Below are positions 20,371-28,366 of a stretch of 64,000 nucleotides of DNA, one piece after another. Within the stretch, counting starts at the first letter, position 1. The number at the start of each line of letters is the position of its first letter. The stretch comes from Saprospiraceae bacterium (GTDB lineage Bacteria; Bacteroidota; Bacteroidia; Chitinophagales; Saprospiraceae). A program made the translations under genes and the position numbers. The notes under the pieces are model-generated. The model worked only from the letters and a program-made list of their open reading frames with translations, was not told the origin of the DNA and ran no database searches. Location of the stretch: contig JADJRO010000003.1 in assembly GCA_016712145.1 (NCBI GenBank), forward strand, positions 124,001-188,000, written 5' to 3'.

Positions 20371-20829
20371 TTATATTTCGCAAAGTTCTTTTAATTTATC
20401 CAGTGCTTTTGGATACGTTTGATTCATATACTCTATAAAATCTTCTGTGGTATCCAATTCAACAATTAAGGTTGTAATTCCATTGTTTTCTTCGAAGGTA
20501 TAATTTTCGAATCCGTTTGCCCATTTTTCCACTTCAGGCCCTTCTGTAATTTCCTTATCAGCTTTTAAAATACCATAATGTTGAATTGAAACAAATTGGT
20601 TGCGCATGTTTTCAGCTATTTTGGAAACCATCCCTCCCTTTTCACCTTTCTCATCTATTCCAATAAATAGAATTTTACTCCCCTTGTCCCAACTTCCTTC
20701 ATAGCTTGAAGTTGGGTTAAACAAAGAAGTCCATTGTTCATAAGTTGATTTACTGGTAATGCCAAGCATAAAATCATATATCTTGGATACAGGTGCATCG
20801 ATGGTTACTTTGAATTGTAGTTTTTGCAT
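20371..20829 (-). CDS. SRPBCC domain protein
   Basis: A 152-residue Bet v 1-like protein: MQKLQFKVTIDAPVSKIYD at the start, TYEQWTSLFNPTSSYEGSWD, a glycine-rich strand pair (KILFIGIDEKGEKGGMVS) and the long C-terminal helix ending in LDKLKELCEI. Ligand and role are unknown. The 265 bp downstream hold no gene and no palindrome that I can recognise with confidence. Confidence 0.85.
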   Translation of the reverse strand: MQKLQFKVTIDAPVSKIYDFMLGITSKSTYEQWTSLFNPTSSYEGSWDKGSKILFIGIDEKGEKGGMVSKIAENMRNQFVSIQHYGILKADKEITEGPEVEKWANGFENYTFEENNGITTLIVELDTTEDFIEYMNQTYPKALDKLKELCEI

Positions 20830-21053
20830 ACTAAATATATTTTGTTTAGATTAATTTTTTGAGTTGTTATTTTCTGTCATACGTAGCAGTCGGTTAATAC
20901 AGCCTTTACCGTTTTTCTTCTTGGTAATATCGGTGCTTAGAAGTACAAATGTATAATAAATTACAAATGTTTAATTGAATTTTAAATGCTCAATTTACAT
21001 CGTAAACGTTGCTTTTATCCAACCGTTGTTAGGCGTTTGTTGTTTTTCTTCGG

Positions 21054-21491
21054 TTAAATTTGTCCTTTATATTTAGGGTCAAAGTCAACCATCCATTCAA
21101 TACCATATTTGTCTCTAAACATTCCAAAGTATGAGCCCCAAGGACTGTTTTCAATAGGCATTTCAATTTGTCCGCCTGCGGAGAGTCCGTTAAACAATTT
21201 GTCGGCTTCTTCTTTGCTTTCTGCACTAATTGATATTTTACTTCTGTTTTCGTTTTCATTTGTTTTTCCCATACTTTCTGGAACATCATTTGCCATTAAT
21301 AAGTTTTTGCCAATTGGCAGGGCAATGTGCATTATTTTATTTGCTTCTTTTTCTGCTATTGGAAACTCAGGGATTGCTAGATCTTTGAAACGCACAACCA
21401 TTGCGAATTCTCCGCCAAATACAGATTTGTAAAAATTGAATGCTTCTTCAGCATTCCCGTTGAAATTAATGTGTGGATTGATAAGTGCCAT
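21054..21491 (-). CDS. VOC family protein (PhnB/glyoxalase-like)
   Basis: A 145-residue VOC-superfamily protein with MALINPHINFNGNAEEAFNF, then YKSVFGGEFAMVVRF, and the C-terminal SPWGSYFGMFRDKYGIEWMV, all typical of PhnB-like members. Substrate unknown. It is the last gene of a run of four on the minus strand (reductase, ArsR, SRPBCC, VOC), 68 bp after the SRPBCC gene; ArsR-SRPBCC-VOC sets of this kind are common. Confidence 0.88.
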   Translation of the reverse strand: MALINPHINFNGNAEEAFNFYKSVFGGEFAMVVRFKDLAIPEFPIAEKEANKIMHIALPIGKNLLMANDVPESMGKTNENENRSKISISAESKEEADKLFNGLSAGGQIEMPIENSPWGSYFGMFRDKYGIEWMVDFDPKYKGQI

Positions 21492-21559
21492 AATTTTATT
21501 TTTAGATTGTTAAATTGTTTACTTTCTTAAAATATTATTTTAATTTTTGAAAACAAAAA

Positions 21560-22057
21560 TCATTTTTCCGATAGAGTTGTAAGTAATTTTTCTAAGGTAT
21601 CAATAGTCATTTTAAAGCCTTCGACAAAGCCCATTTCGATCATTTTTTCCATTCTTTCAAGTGATTCGTTATAGATAGAAATACTGATTTTTGTTATACC
21701 ATTTTCTTCACTAAAATTTAAATCCCAATTAGAACCTGGCAAATGTGGATTTTCATCTTTATCGGCAAATACACTCAAAAATTTAAAATTGGTTTTAGGG
21801 GTAATGGAAGTGTACTGTTGAAGTTGCCACATTTCTTGTCCTTCAGGACTAACCATTGCATAAAATCTACGTCCGCCCACTTTGAAATCCATTACTTTAG
21901 TTTTTGATTCGTAAGGCTTAGGTGCCCACCATTGGTCAAGAATTTCTTGTTTAGTAAATGCATCCCAAACAAGTGAAAGTTCGGCATTAAATTCTCTGTC
22001 TACGAAAACAGTTTTGGTTAACTTATCTAACGTAAATTCAAATTGTAAATTATTCAT
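21560..22057 (-). CDS. SRPBCC (AHSA1-like) protein in ArsR operon
   Basis: A 165-residue AHSA1-like protein: FVDREFNAELSLVWDAFTKQ, DQWWAPKPYESKTKVMDFKV, GGRRFYAMVSPEGQEMW and SVFADKDENPHLPGSNWDLN. Its start overlaps the stop of the ArsR gene by 4 bp (ATGA), showing translational coupling. This ArsR-AHSA1 pair is a frequent arrangement in which the regulator controls the ligand-binding protein. Confidence 0.9.
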   Translation of the reverse strand: MNNLQFEFTLDKLTKTVFVDREFNAELSLVWDAFTKQEILDQWWAPKPYESKTKVMDFKVGGRRFYAMVSPEGQEMWQLQQYTSITPKTNFKFLSVFADKDENPHLPGSNWDLNFSEENGITKISISIYNESLERMEKMIEMGFVEGFKMTIDTLEKLLTTLSEK

Positions 22058-22374
22058 TTTTTATTTTTTTTAATTGTTGATAATAAATTGTCTAATTGAT
22101 TGAATCGAGTTTCCCAAATTTTTCGAAACTGTTCCATCCATATATCTATTTCTTTCATTTTGTCAATTTCAAGAGTGTAGTAAATTTCTCTGCCTTGATG
22201 TTCTTGTTTAACCAGATCGCACTCTGTCAAAATTCGAAGGTGTTTTGAAACGGCTTGTCTTGTGGTGTCAAAGTGCTCAGCTAGGGCATTGGGCGTCATA
22301 GCTTGAAGCGCAATGAGTGTTAATATTGCTCTTCGTGTAGGGTCTGCAATTGCTTGAAAAATATCTCTTCTCAT
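22054..22374 (-). CDS. ArsR family transcriptional regulator
   Basis: A 106-residue winged-helix repressor: IFQAIADPTRRAILTLI at the start, then the recognition region ALAEHFDTTRQAVSKHLRIL and the wing VKQEHQGREIYYTLE. No cysteine metal site is visible, so it is of the metal-independent group usually paired with AHSA1 proteins. It is flanked by coupled genes on both sides. The palindromic promoter at 22960-23008 is its likely operator. Confidence 0.93.
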   Translation of the reverse strand: MRRDIFQAIADPTRRAILTLIALQAMTPNALAEHFDTTRQAVSKHLRILTECDLVKQEHQGREIYYTLEIDKMKEIDIWMEQFRKIWETRFNQLDNLLSTIKKNKK

Positions 22375-22375
22375 T

Positions 22376-22942
22376 TTAGATAGGTTTGTAGATCAATGTA
22401 ATTATACCGCAATCAAAATGTTTAACATTTAAAACGCTAAATTTTTGCATTGCATTTAGTTCTTTAAAGATGGGCATTCCATTACCAATGGCAGCTGGAT
22501 TTATGAACAAATGCAATTCGTCAATGAGTTTGTGTTTTAGTAATGCAGAAACAAAAGTACCCCCGCCATACACAATAATATCTTTCCCCGGCTTGTTTTT
22601 TAGGTTTGTAATCTCTTCAATCAATCCACCTTTTGCTAATTCAGTATTGTTCCATATTGATTTGGTAAGTGTCTTGGAAAATACAATTTTCGGTGTTGAA
22701 GTATATTTTAAACCACCTTCATATTCAGGGTTATTCGGGTCTTTAACAACGTTTTCCCAATGCGGTATAAATCCTTCGGCAAGTTTTCTACCTAAAATTA
22801 TCGTGTCAACTGGTTCAGTTATTTCCCTTACATAATTAATTATATCGTCTGTCCATGGGAAACACATCCAGTCCATTTCTCCATTTGGCCCTGAAATAAA
22901 GCCGTCTAAGGTCATTTGGACTTGTAATTTTAATTTTCTCAT
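22376..22942 (-). CDS. Dihydrofolate reductase family protein (RibD-like)
   Basis: A 188-residue NADPH-binding protein of the RibD_C/DHFR-like family: LQVQMTLDGFISGPNGEMDW, DTIILGRKLAEGF, GKDIIVYGGGTFVSALLKHK and the end VKHFDCGIITLIYKP. These proteins are often annotated as dihydrofolate reductase but the substrate is seldom known. The ATG at 22942 gives the family N-terminus; a longer frame would run through the operator. First gene of the four-gene operon, with only 1 bp between it and ArsR. Confidence 0.88.
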   Translation of the reverse strand: MRKLKLQVQMTLDGFISGPNGEMDWMCFPWTDDIINYVREITEPVDTIILGRKLAEGFIPHWENVVKDPNNPEYEGGLKYTSTPKIVFSKTLTKSIWNNTELAKGGLIEEITNLKNKPGKDIIVYGGGTFVSALLKHKLIDELHLFINPAAIGNGMPIFKELNAMQKFSVLNVKHFDCGIITLIYKPI

Positions 22943-22959
22943 TTGACTATAAATTATAA

Positions 22960-23008
22960 TTGCGAAACTAATTGGTTGCAAATATATGCAACTAATCGGT
23001 TTCGCAAA
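22960..23008 (-). promoter_or_regulatory. Palindromic operator overlapping a Bacteroidota promoter
   Basis: On the minus strand a near-perfect inverted repeat has arms that start TTGCGAAAC and end GTTTCGCAA, with inner arms GGTTGCA/TGCAACC. Inside it are a -33 box TTTG (23005-23008) and a -7 box TATATTTG (22979-22986) separated by 18 bp, an excellent match to the Bacteroidota promoter. The element ends 17 bp upstream of the reductase ATG. A dimeric ArsR bound here would block polymerase, so autoregulation of the whole operon is likely. Confidence 0.75.
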
Positions 23009-23377
23009 TTTATTTTGAATTATTTTTTAATAATAAAGAGAATTTTGAAGTCTTTGGGTGTCGTCGTAGCTTAAAAACTAAGGGGTTGTAGCAATGGAAC
23101 TTCAAGTTTGTGGGCATTAGATTTCATGATTCATGGTTTGATACCGCTAGCGTTGGCCTATCAGTATGCCATTGTCCTACATGAAAAAGCTAAGTTTCAG
23201 GTTTGTCGTTGGCAAAGAAGATTGCGTTTTCCCACCCCAATATCCCATCAACCGTAATTTGTCGGGGTACAGAATCCCAGTTGTTTTATTTTAACAGTTC
23301 TTAGCTTGAATTTACCACTTCACACTTTTAACAGCAAAAAGTTCCCGCATTTGCTAAATGGCTGTTGTCTACGGATG
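23009..23377. other. Gene-free stretch upstream of the ArsR operon
   Basis: About 370 bp without a credible reading frame on either strand. Some short stretches (for example near 23290-23370) resemble worn palindrome arms, but I cannot define an element. Confidence 0.4.
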
Positions 23378-23461
23378 TTAAATCTGCTTAAGTAACCATT
23401 TTATTAATTCGTCATTATCCACAATACTCCAGGAATGGGGATGTCTTTTATCGTCAGGTTT
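23378..23461 (-). pseudogene. C-terminal tail of an alpha/beta hydrolase
   Basis: Reading on the minus strand, about 27 residues match the end of a prolyl-oligopeptidase/dienelactone-hydrolase-type protein: DKRHPHSWSIVDNDELIKWL then LKQI and a stop. The His in HPHSW would be the catalytic His position of the triad. Nothing of the rest of the gene remains; the fragment overlaps the stop of the small gene at 23454 in another frame, so it is a remnant left by deletion or cassette fusion. Confidence 0.55.
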
Positions 23462-23660
23462 TCTTAAGATTATAAAATTTGAGAGTGTCAGTTTCGTAAG
23501 CTGTTAAATATCCCGATTTGATAAATTGGCCACTTTCGTTTTTTAAATAAACACATACTTTATTAGTTGTAATACACACACAACTAATATAATTATAATT
23601 TATAATGATAATAATTATTAAAGATGTTAAAATAATTCCAACTATGTTATGTCTACTCAT
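23454..23660 (-). CDS. Small membrane protein, hypothetical
   Basis: A 68-residue frame starting at an ATG at 23660 (MSRHNIVGIILTSLIIIIII) with one strong N-terminal membrane helix, followed by a short beta-rich segment (KVCVYLKNESGQFIKSGYL). An upstream extension would lie inside the repeat at 23691. I recognise no family. It may be a small cassette gene or the start of a gene whose remainder was lost. Confidence 0.4.
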   Translation of the reverse strand: MSRHNIVGIILTSLIIIIIINYNYISCVCITTNKVCVYLKNESGQFIKSGYLTAYETDTLKFYNLKKT

Positions 23661-23690
23661 AAAATTACCGCCGTTGGATTGGCATAGATG

Positions 23691-23942
23691 CTGCACCGCC
23701 AAACGGATGTTAACCAAAAGTAAAAAATATTTATTAAACAACCGAAAAAAATTGGGAGTAAAATCATAAACTTAAAATGCGTTGAAGTGCTTGCTGCTTT
23801 TTATCGTCCCGTGATATTGTCCCAACAATAAAATAATTTGAAAACTACAAAATTGAAATTGATGCAATGGTATTTTCAAAGCCAATCAAGAGCGATATTT
23901 ATCGAATCTTAAAAGTATTTTAAATCTCTATTGCATCATGTG
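23691..23942. repeat. 250-bp dispersed repeat, copy 1
   Basis: Runs from CTGCACCGCC to TGCATCATGTGC. It differs at only a few positions from copy 2 (27910-28162), in direct orientation 4.2 kb away. The two copies bracket the IS110 element and the WD40-like gene. It contains the left arm of a class 2 palindrome and a GTCCCGTGATA ... GCATCATGTGC inverted pair. No open frame is conserved. Confidence 0.85.
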
Positions 23943-24191
23943 CGATAACCTTTTGTAGCTCTGAATAAGTGAGATTTTCAGCATTAGACTCCTATGAATA
24001 AAATATGCAGGAGGTTGCCAATTCCCTTGTTTTCTAATAAATTCCTTTGAAAGTAGAATGGCATAAATTAACCATTCCACTTCCTTTGGATTTTTGTTGT
24101 CTCTTCAAATAATCTTTTCTTTACTCATCAAACTCCTATTAGTAGTCGAAAATCTCTCTTCGCTACAAGAATCTTAATTAGTTATGTAAAG

Positions 24192-24258
24192 AAATGGTAA
24201 GCCGCAATCTTCATTGCGTAGGTTAAACTACAGTCTATAGTGAGCGGTCTTACCATTT
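24192..24258 (-). other. Strong hairpin downstream of IS110 transposase, guide-RNA candidate
   Basis: AAATGGTAAGCCGC pairs with GCGGTCTTACCATTT (one bulged base), enclosing about 38 bases that include a small GCAATCTTCATTGC stem. It lies 54-120 bp past the transposase stop. IS1111-group members of the IS110 family carry their bridge RNA in the non-coding end downstream of the transposase, so this is a candidate; a transcription-terminator role is the main alternative. Confidence 0.35.
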
Positions 24259-24311
24259 TTTAACTTTTATTCATTTCTGGGATGGTAAAGCTAAGATTTA
24301 TTTTTTACTGT

Positions 24312-25415
24312 TTAATTTGATTGTGTTTTTTTGATTTTATTGGTGGCCACAACACCTATCTCATATGGTTTTTCGTTATTCCAAACCATTCTGATTCTGG
24401 ATACTAATTTTCGTGCAATTTTTACAATAGCCCTCTTTTCTCCCAATTTAGCTTTAGTTTCACTATAATATAACAGCAGAGCGGGGTCATTACGAATGGC
24501 TATCCAGGCATTCTCAATTAGCAATGAGCGGAGTCTTTTGTGCTGTCTAAAAGACATTCTTCCTTTGCGTTCTTTGTCTCCGCTGGAATATTCATTTGGA
24601 CAAAATCCTATAAAACTATTTAATTCATCAAAATTGTTAAATCGTTTCATGTCCACAATTTCAGTTAGCAAAGTAATTGCTGTCATTGGCCCTATGCCTG
24701 GAATACTCGTTAATAACTTAAATAATTTTGAATACCGATCCTTGTTCTGTAGCCTCCGAATCTGTCGCAAAGCATTTAGCTTTTCTTGTCGCAAGTTAAG
24801 TAAGGTTTGAAAGTATAGGTCTAAAGCTAGTCTGGTTGATTCATTTTCAAAGCGAAGATCCTTTAACCATGTCATAAATTTATTACTCCAGTTTCCATTA
24901 TTATATTGTTGTGGTATTGATATTCCAAGTTGGTATAACATACTCTTGATGCGATGCTTACATGCTGTAACATCATTTCCCAATTTTACATTACATCGAA
25001 CTAATTGACGGTCTGATTCTGCTTCTGCTTCGGGAATGTATATACCTCGCAACATACCGCTTCCCAATGCAGCTCCAATCCTTTTGGAGTCCATTTTGTC
25101 TGTTTTAAAATGCTTTCCTTTGTTCGTCTGGGGTACATCTGCTGCATGAACCACAATACACTCAATTCCTAACTGCTCCAATTGACGCTGTGCCCAAAAT
25201 CCACTAAATCCGGATTCATATGCACATACATATTTCGCACCTGGATAATGCTCATTTAAATAATTTGACAACGTCTTTGGACATCCTTCTTGCCGGAAAC
25301 TCTTTATAAGTTTCTGCTCATAATATAATGAAACATGCCAATTTTTTAAATGTATGTCGATACCGATAAACATAATGCGGCCAGTAAAGTCCGCTTTTAC
25401 TTGTAAATTTGTCAT
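24312..25415 (-). CDS. IS110-family transposase
   Basis: A 367-residue DEDD recombinase. The N-terminal RuvC-like domain shows FIGIDIHLKNW (Asp near residue 19), the Glu in CAYESGFSGFWAQ, and KTDKMDSKRI (Asp pair). The C-terminal Transposase_20 domain has LTSIPGIGPMTAITLLTEI, then GFCPNEYSSGDKERKGRMS with the conserved serine that attacks DNA in the IS110 mechanism. All catalytic positions appear intact. Length is normal for the family. The frame is unbroken, so the element may be active. Confidence 0.93.
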   Translation of the reverse strand: MTNLQVKADFTGRIMFIGIDIHLKNWHVSLYYEQKLIKSFRQEGCPKTLSNYLNEHYPGAKYVCAYESGFSGFWAQRQLEQLGIECIVVHAADVPQTNKGKHFKTDKMDSKRIGAALGSGMLRGIYIPEAEAESDRQLVRCNVKLGNDVTACKHRIKSMLYQLGISIPQQYNNGNWSNKFMTWLKDLRFENESTRLALDLYFQTLLNLRQEKLNALRQIRRLQNKDRYSKLFKLLTSIPGIGPMTAITLLTEIVDMKRFNNFDELNSFIGFCPNEYSSGDKERKGRMSFRQHKRLRSLLIENAWIAIRNDPALLLYYSETKAKLGEKRAIVKIARKLVSRIRMVWNNEKPYEIGVVATNKIKKTQSN

Positions 25416-25471
25416 AGGCTTGGTTTTAAGTTGATTATTAAATTGAGAATTTTCAACCCTAAACTAAGCCT
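25416..25471 (-). other. Hairpin abutting the IS110 transposase start
   Basis: AGGCTTGGTTTTAAGTTG pairs imperfectly with CAACCCTAAACTAAGCCT across about 20 bases, directly upstream of the ATG at 25415. It could be part of a left-end guide RNA (IS110 group), a transposase translation control, or an end-recognition structure. Confidence 0.35.
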
Positions 25472-25583
25472 TATTTTATTACATGGATTCTTCATTAGAT
25501 ACACAAGGCTTAAATTTAGCACTTCACTATCATGGAAGCATCCTCTCCTATTTTTGCAATTTAGCTGTTAGCAACTGATTTTA

Positions 25584-27869
25584 TTATTCAACCCAAAGCG
25601 GAGTACCTTCGTCCCATTTGTTATGCGTCAGTCGGATTCGTTCTTTTGTTTTCAAATTATAAGCAACAATTTCACCATACATCTGAGGCGAAAATATTAT
25701 TGGCTGAATTAAGGCCTGTTCATCATTTATGCCGAATTCTTCTGTGGTATAAATAACCCACTTGCCATCGGGTGAAAAATGAGCATGCGCATTTTGTCCT
25801 TTGCCATTTGAAATTATTTCCGGTTCTGACCAACTATTGTCTGATTTTAATTTTATTAAAAATATGTCCATCGTTTTATACTCGCCTTCTTTTCTTAACC
25901 TGTCGGATGAAAACACAATATTGTCGCCCTGCTTAGATATGGCTGGAAAATTATCTCTGTGATGGTCATTCGTTAGGTTTTCAATAACGTTATTTGTTTT
26001 TAGATAAATATCGAAGTTGCCATTACTTCCACTACGAAAAACCATTTTCTCATCTTCACTAAAGTCGCCAAACCCATCATTATAGGGTGAATCGGAAAGT
26101 TTAGAAACACTTTTGGTCTCAAAGTCGTACTTCCAGATATCTCCCTGTGTTGTTGCATTAGCTCTAAAACTACCCGTTGTGAAAATAAAAGATTTTCCAT
26201 CATGTGTTACCTTACTATCTAATACTGAGAAGTTTGCCGGGTTCGTATTCGGTTCTTTATCGAAACTAAATAGAAGCTTCTTTTCTCCTGTTACATAATC
26301 AACCTGATAAAAGTGTAAGGTAGAATTCACCATTTGGTTGATAAAAACAGTGCAGAAAAAGGCGAAGTATGCTAAACCATAGAAAAGTAAACTGTATAAT
26401 TTAGATAGACGATGTGTTGTTATTCCAATTTCTATTCGTTTAACAGTGCGTTTGTATTGCCACCATCCCAAAATAATGAATGCGATTGTAAGGAATCCCA
26501 TTACCAAACGAATAGTACTTAAAGGCATTGGGTTTATGGCATCTACAAAGAAGAAAATGCCACCTGTTATAATTCCCAAAAAAAGCGTAAGAATACTGAA
26601 CAGCAGGTATCTCCAAAATGAAATCTTTTTTCTATTGCGTATACCTAAAAGGATGCCTGCTATAAATAGAATGACAATAAGGATTGGAAGCCAAAAAACA
26701 CTATAGCCCAATGGCTTAAGAAAATCGAAAAAACTTTGTGTATCTCCTGCATCGTAATATAAAAGCGTATTACCTATTTGAGGCGGTGCCACAAATGCTC
26801 TGCGCACGCCATAGATAGTTAACTTTTGTTCACCAAAAGAAAGCGTATCAGGTAATTTGGCCAGGACATCCCCATCAAATCCAAAATTACCCGGCACTCC
26901 TTTGTTTGGGGCATATTTTCCTCCGTGGAAAACGATCAGACCTCTTGGATGAATATCTACATTGAACATTAAATCAGGACTGTTTGAAAACATTGAGGTT
27001 ATTTCATTTTTGGCTTTGTCCACCTGCATTATTTTAAAATCCTGTTCACTGTGCCACGTAGTAAAAGCAAAATTCCCATTGGATAAATATTTTGGTGAAA
27101 CGGCTGGCCCCTCAAAATCAATAAGTTGTTTTTGATTCGTACCATCTGGATTCATTTCAAAAATGGTATTTTTACCGGTTCGGCCACTATAGAATATTAT
27201 TTTATTGCCATCAGTCGACCATATCGGGCTGCCGTCCCAGTATTTAGAATCGGTGAGGCGATTCAAATTATTCCCGTTATTATCAATCGTGTAAATATTT
27301 CCTATTCGTTGACGGGCAAATGGAAATTGAGGATGCGGAACAATAACATGTCCCCTGTCACTGCTAAATGCAATCTGCTTACCATTTGGAGAAAAAGAAG
27401 GTCTAAAATCGCCACCGGGATGCTTGGTAAGGTTTATGGCTTTTGAAATATCCTGAATGGTATTTGGCAGAAATGGGATAATGTAAATTTCTGAATTTCC
27501 TTCATGGGAGGCTACAAATGCTAATTGACTCCCATCTGGGGAGAATGTTGCCTGATCTTGAAAGGAGTTGCTTTTAATCAATAAAGCTGGCGATTGTTCT
27601 CCTTCAATTGCCTGTACATAAAGCTGAGGTATGCCGGACCTTTCAGATGTAAACACCACCCATTTCCCATCTGGGCTTATAACGGCATCATAATCTAATG
27701 AAGGGTGGTTCGTTAACTTTTCAATGCTTTTTCCATCGTCTTTTGAAATATAAATATCCCAATCTTGTGGGCTAAATGTCGAATAAAAAATTCTTTCCAC
27801 AGACTGACCAATAACAGATATTTTAAATGTCAGTATCAGAAAAATGAAAAAGTATAATCGTTGTTTCAT
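25584..27869 (-). CDS. Membrane protein with two PD40/TolB-like beta-propeller regions
   Basis: A 761-residue protein with a signal peptide (IFLILTFKISVIGQS). Residues 25-340 hold repeated PD40/WD40-like blades (for example SPDGKWVVFTSERSGIPQLY, FSPNGKQIAFSSDRG). Residues about 385-510 contain four membrane helices (SVFWLPILIVILFIAGILLG first). A second set of blades follows (EDEKMVFRSGSNGNFDIYLK, SPDGKWVIYTTEEFG) to the end. The split of two propellers by a membrane bundle is unusual; topology would put both propellers on the same, probably periplasmic, side. Function unknown; TolB-like domains generally bind peptides or proteins. Confidence 0.75.
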   Translation of the reverse strand: MKQRLYFFIFLILTFKISVIGQSVERIFYSTFSPQDWDIYISKDDGKSIEKLTNHPSLDYDAVISPDGKWVVFTSERSGIPQLYVQAIEGEQSPALLIKSNSFQDQATFSPDGSQLAFVASHEGNSEIYIIPFLPNTIQDISKAINLTKHPGGDFRPSFSPNGKQIAFSSDRGHVIVPHPQFPFARQRIGNIYTIDNNGNNLNRLTDSKYWDGSPIWSTDGNKIIFYSGRTGKNTIFEMNPDGTNQKQLIDFEGPAVSPKYLSNGNFAFTTWHSEQDFKIMQVDKAKNEITSMFSNSPDLMFNVDIHPRGLIVFHGGKYAPNKGVPGNFGFDGDVLAKLPDTLSFGEQKLTIYGVRRAFVAPPQIGNTLLYYDAGDTQSFFDFLKPLGYSVFWLPILIVILFIAGILLGIRNRKKISFWRYLLFSILTLFLGIITGGIFFFVDAINPMPLSTIRLVMGFLTIAFIILGWWQYKRTVKRIEIGITTHRLSKLYSLLFYGLAYFAFFCTVFINQMVNSTLHFYQVDYVTGEKKLLFSFDKEPNTNPANFSVLDSKVTHDGKSFIFTTGSFRANATTQGDIWKYDFETKSVSKLSDSPYNDGFGDFSEDEKMVFRSGSNGNFDIYLKTNNVIENLTNDHHRDNFPAISKQGDNIVFSSDRLRKEGEYKTMDIFLIKLKSDNSWSEPEIISNGKGQNAHAHFSPDGKWVIYTTEEFGINDEQALIQPIIFSPQMYGEIVAYNLKTKERIRLTHNKWDEGTPLWVE

Positions 27870-27888
27870 GTCGTTCTAAATTAGTTGC

Positions 27889-28030
27889 TAACTTTTTTGG
27901 CAGTAAACTCTGCACCGCGAAACGGATGTTAACCAAAAGTAAAAACAATTTATTAAACAACCGAAAAAAATTGGGAGTAAAATCATAAACTTAAAATGCG
28001 TTGAAGTGCTTGCTGCTTTTTATCGTCCCG
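27889..28030 (-). repeat. Class 2 cassette-type palindrome, worn right arm
   Basis: Begins TAACTTTTTTGGCAGTAAAC and CTGCACCGC, the left arm shared with the sites at 36096, 55221 and 59173. It lies 19 bp upstream of the WD40-like gene. The matching right arm is not clear, so the end is approximate. It overlaps repeat copy 2. Confidence 0.5.
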
Positions 28031-28162
28031 TGATATTGTCCCAACAATAAAATAATTTGAAGAATACAAAATTGAAATTGATGCAATGGTATTTTCAAAG
28101 CCAATCAAGAGCGATATTTATCGAATCTTAAAAGTATTTTAAATCTCTATTGCATCATGTGC
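27910..28162. repeat. 250-bp dispersed repeat, copy 2
   Basis: Nearly identical to copy 1 at 23691-23942 and clearly related to copy 3 at 59194-59442. The near identity of copies 1 and 2 compared with copy 3 points to a recent duplication. Confidence 0.85.
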
Positions 28163-28165
28163 ACT

Positions 28166-28292
28166 CACGTTTTGTGGTTTAAGAAGGTGGCATTTGCGGA
28201 GTAATAAACTGTCCGCAACAATATAGGTGATCCGCTTGAATATATTCTAGTAACCACTGGACCACCAATTATTTTAATTCTAAGCTGTGCAC
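28166..28292 (-). repeat. Class 1 cassette-type palindrome, degenerate
   Basis: Left arm ACGTTTTGTGGTTTAAGAAG then GTGGC; right arm GGACCACCAATTATTTTAAT then TCTAAGC. It keeps the internal AACTGTC and AACCACTGGACC blocks of the class but has lost clean TAAC/GTTA ends. It follows the TspO gene on the minus strand. Confidence 0.55.
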
Positions 28293-28366
28293 TGCCCTTA
28301 TAATTCCTTCCTTCATTTATTAGCCAAGAAATGCATTTGTTTTATAATTTATATCCTCAGTTGGAA

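Larger units (their letters stand above)
24180..25475 (-). mobile_element. IS110-family insertion sequence, ends approximate
   Basis: The element contains one transposase gene (24312-25415) and structured flanks on both sides. IS110-family elements lack clear terminal inverted repeats and often make no target duplication, so ends cannot be set from this single copy; the limits given just include the two hairpins. Sequence to the left (23944 onward) and right (to about 25576, ending CTGTTAGCAAC) resembles the two halves of a cassette palindrome, which would make the insertion site a cassette recombination site; the resemblance is weak. Confidence 0.6.

Noticed and set aside
20885..21040. Palindrome between the SRPBCC and VOC genes
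   Set aside because: Some arm similarity (CAGTCGGTTAATACAGCC against CCAACCGTTGTTAGGCG), but pairing is too weak to list as an element.
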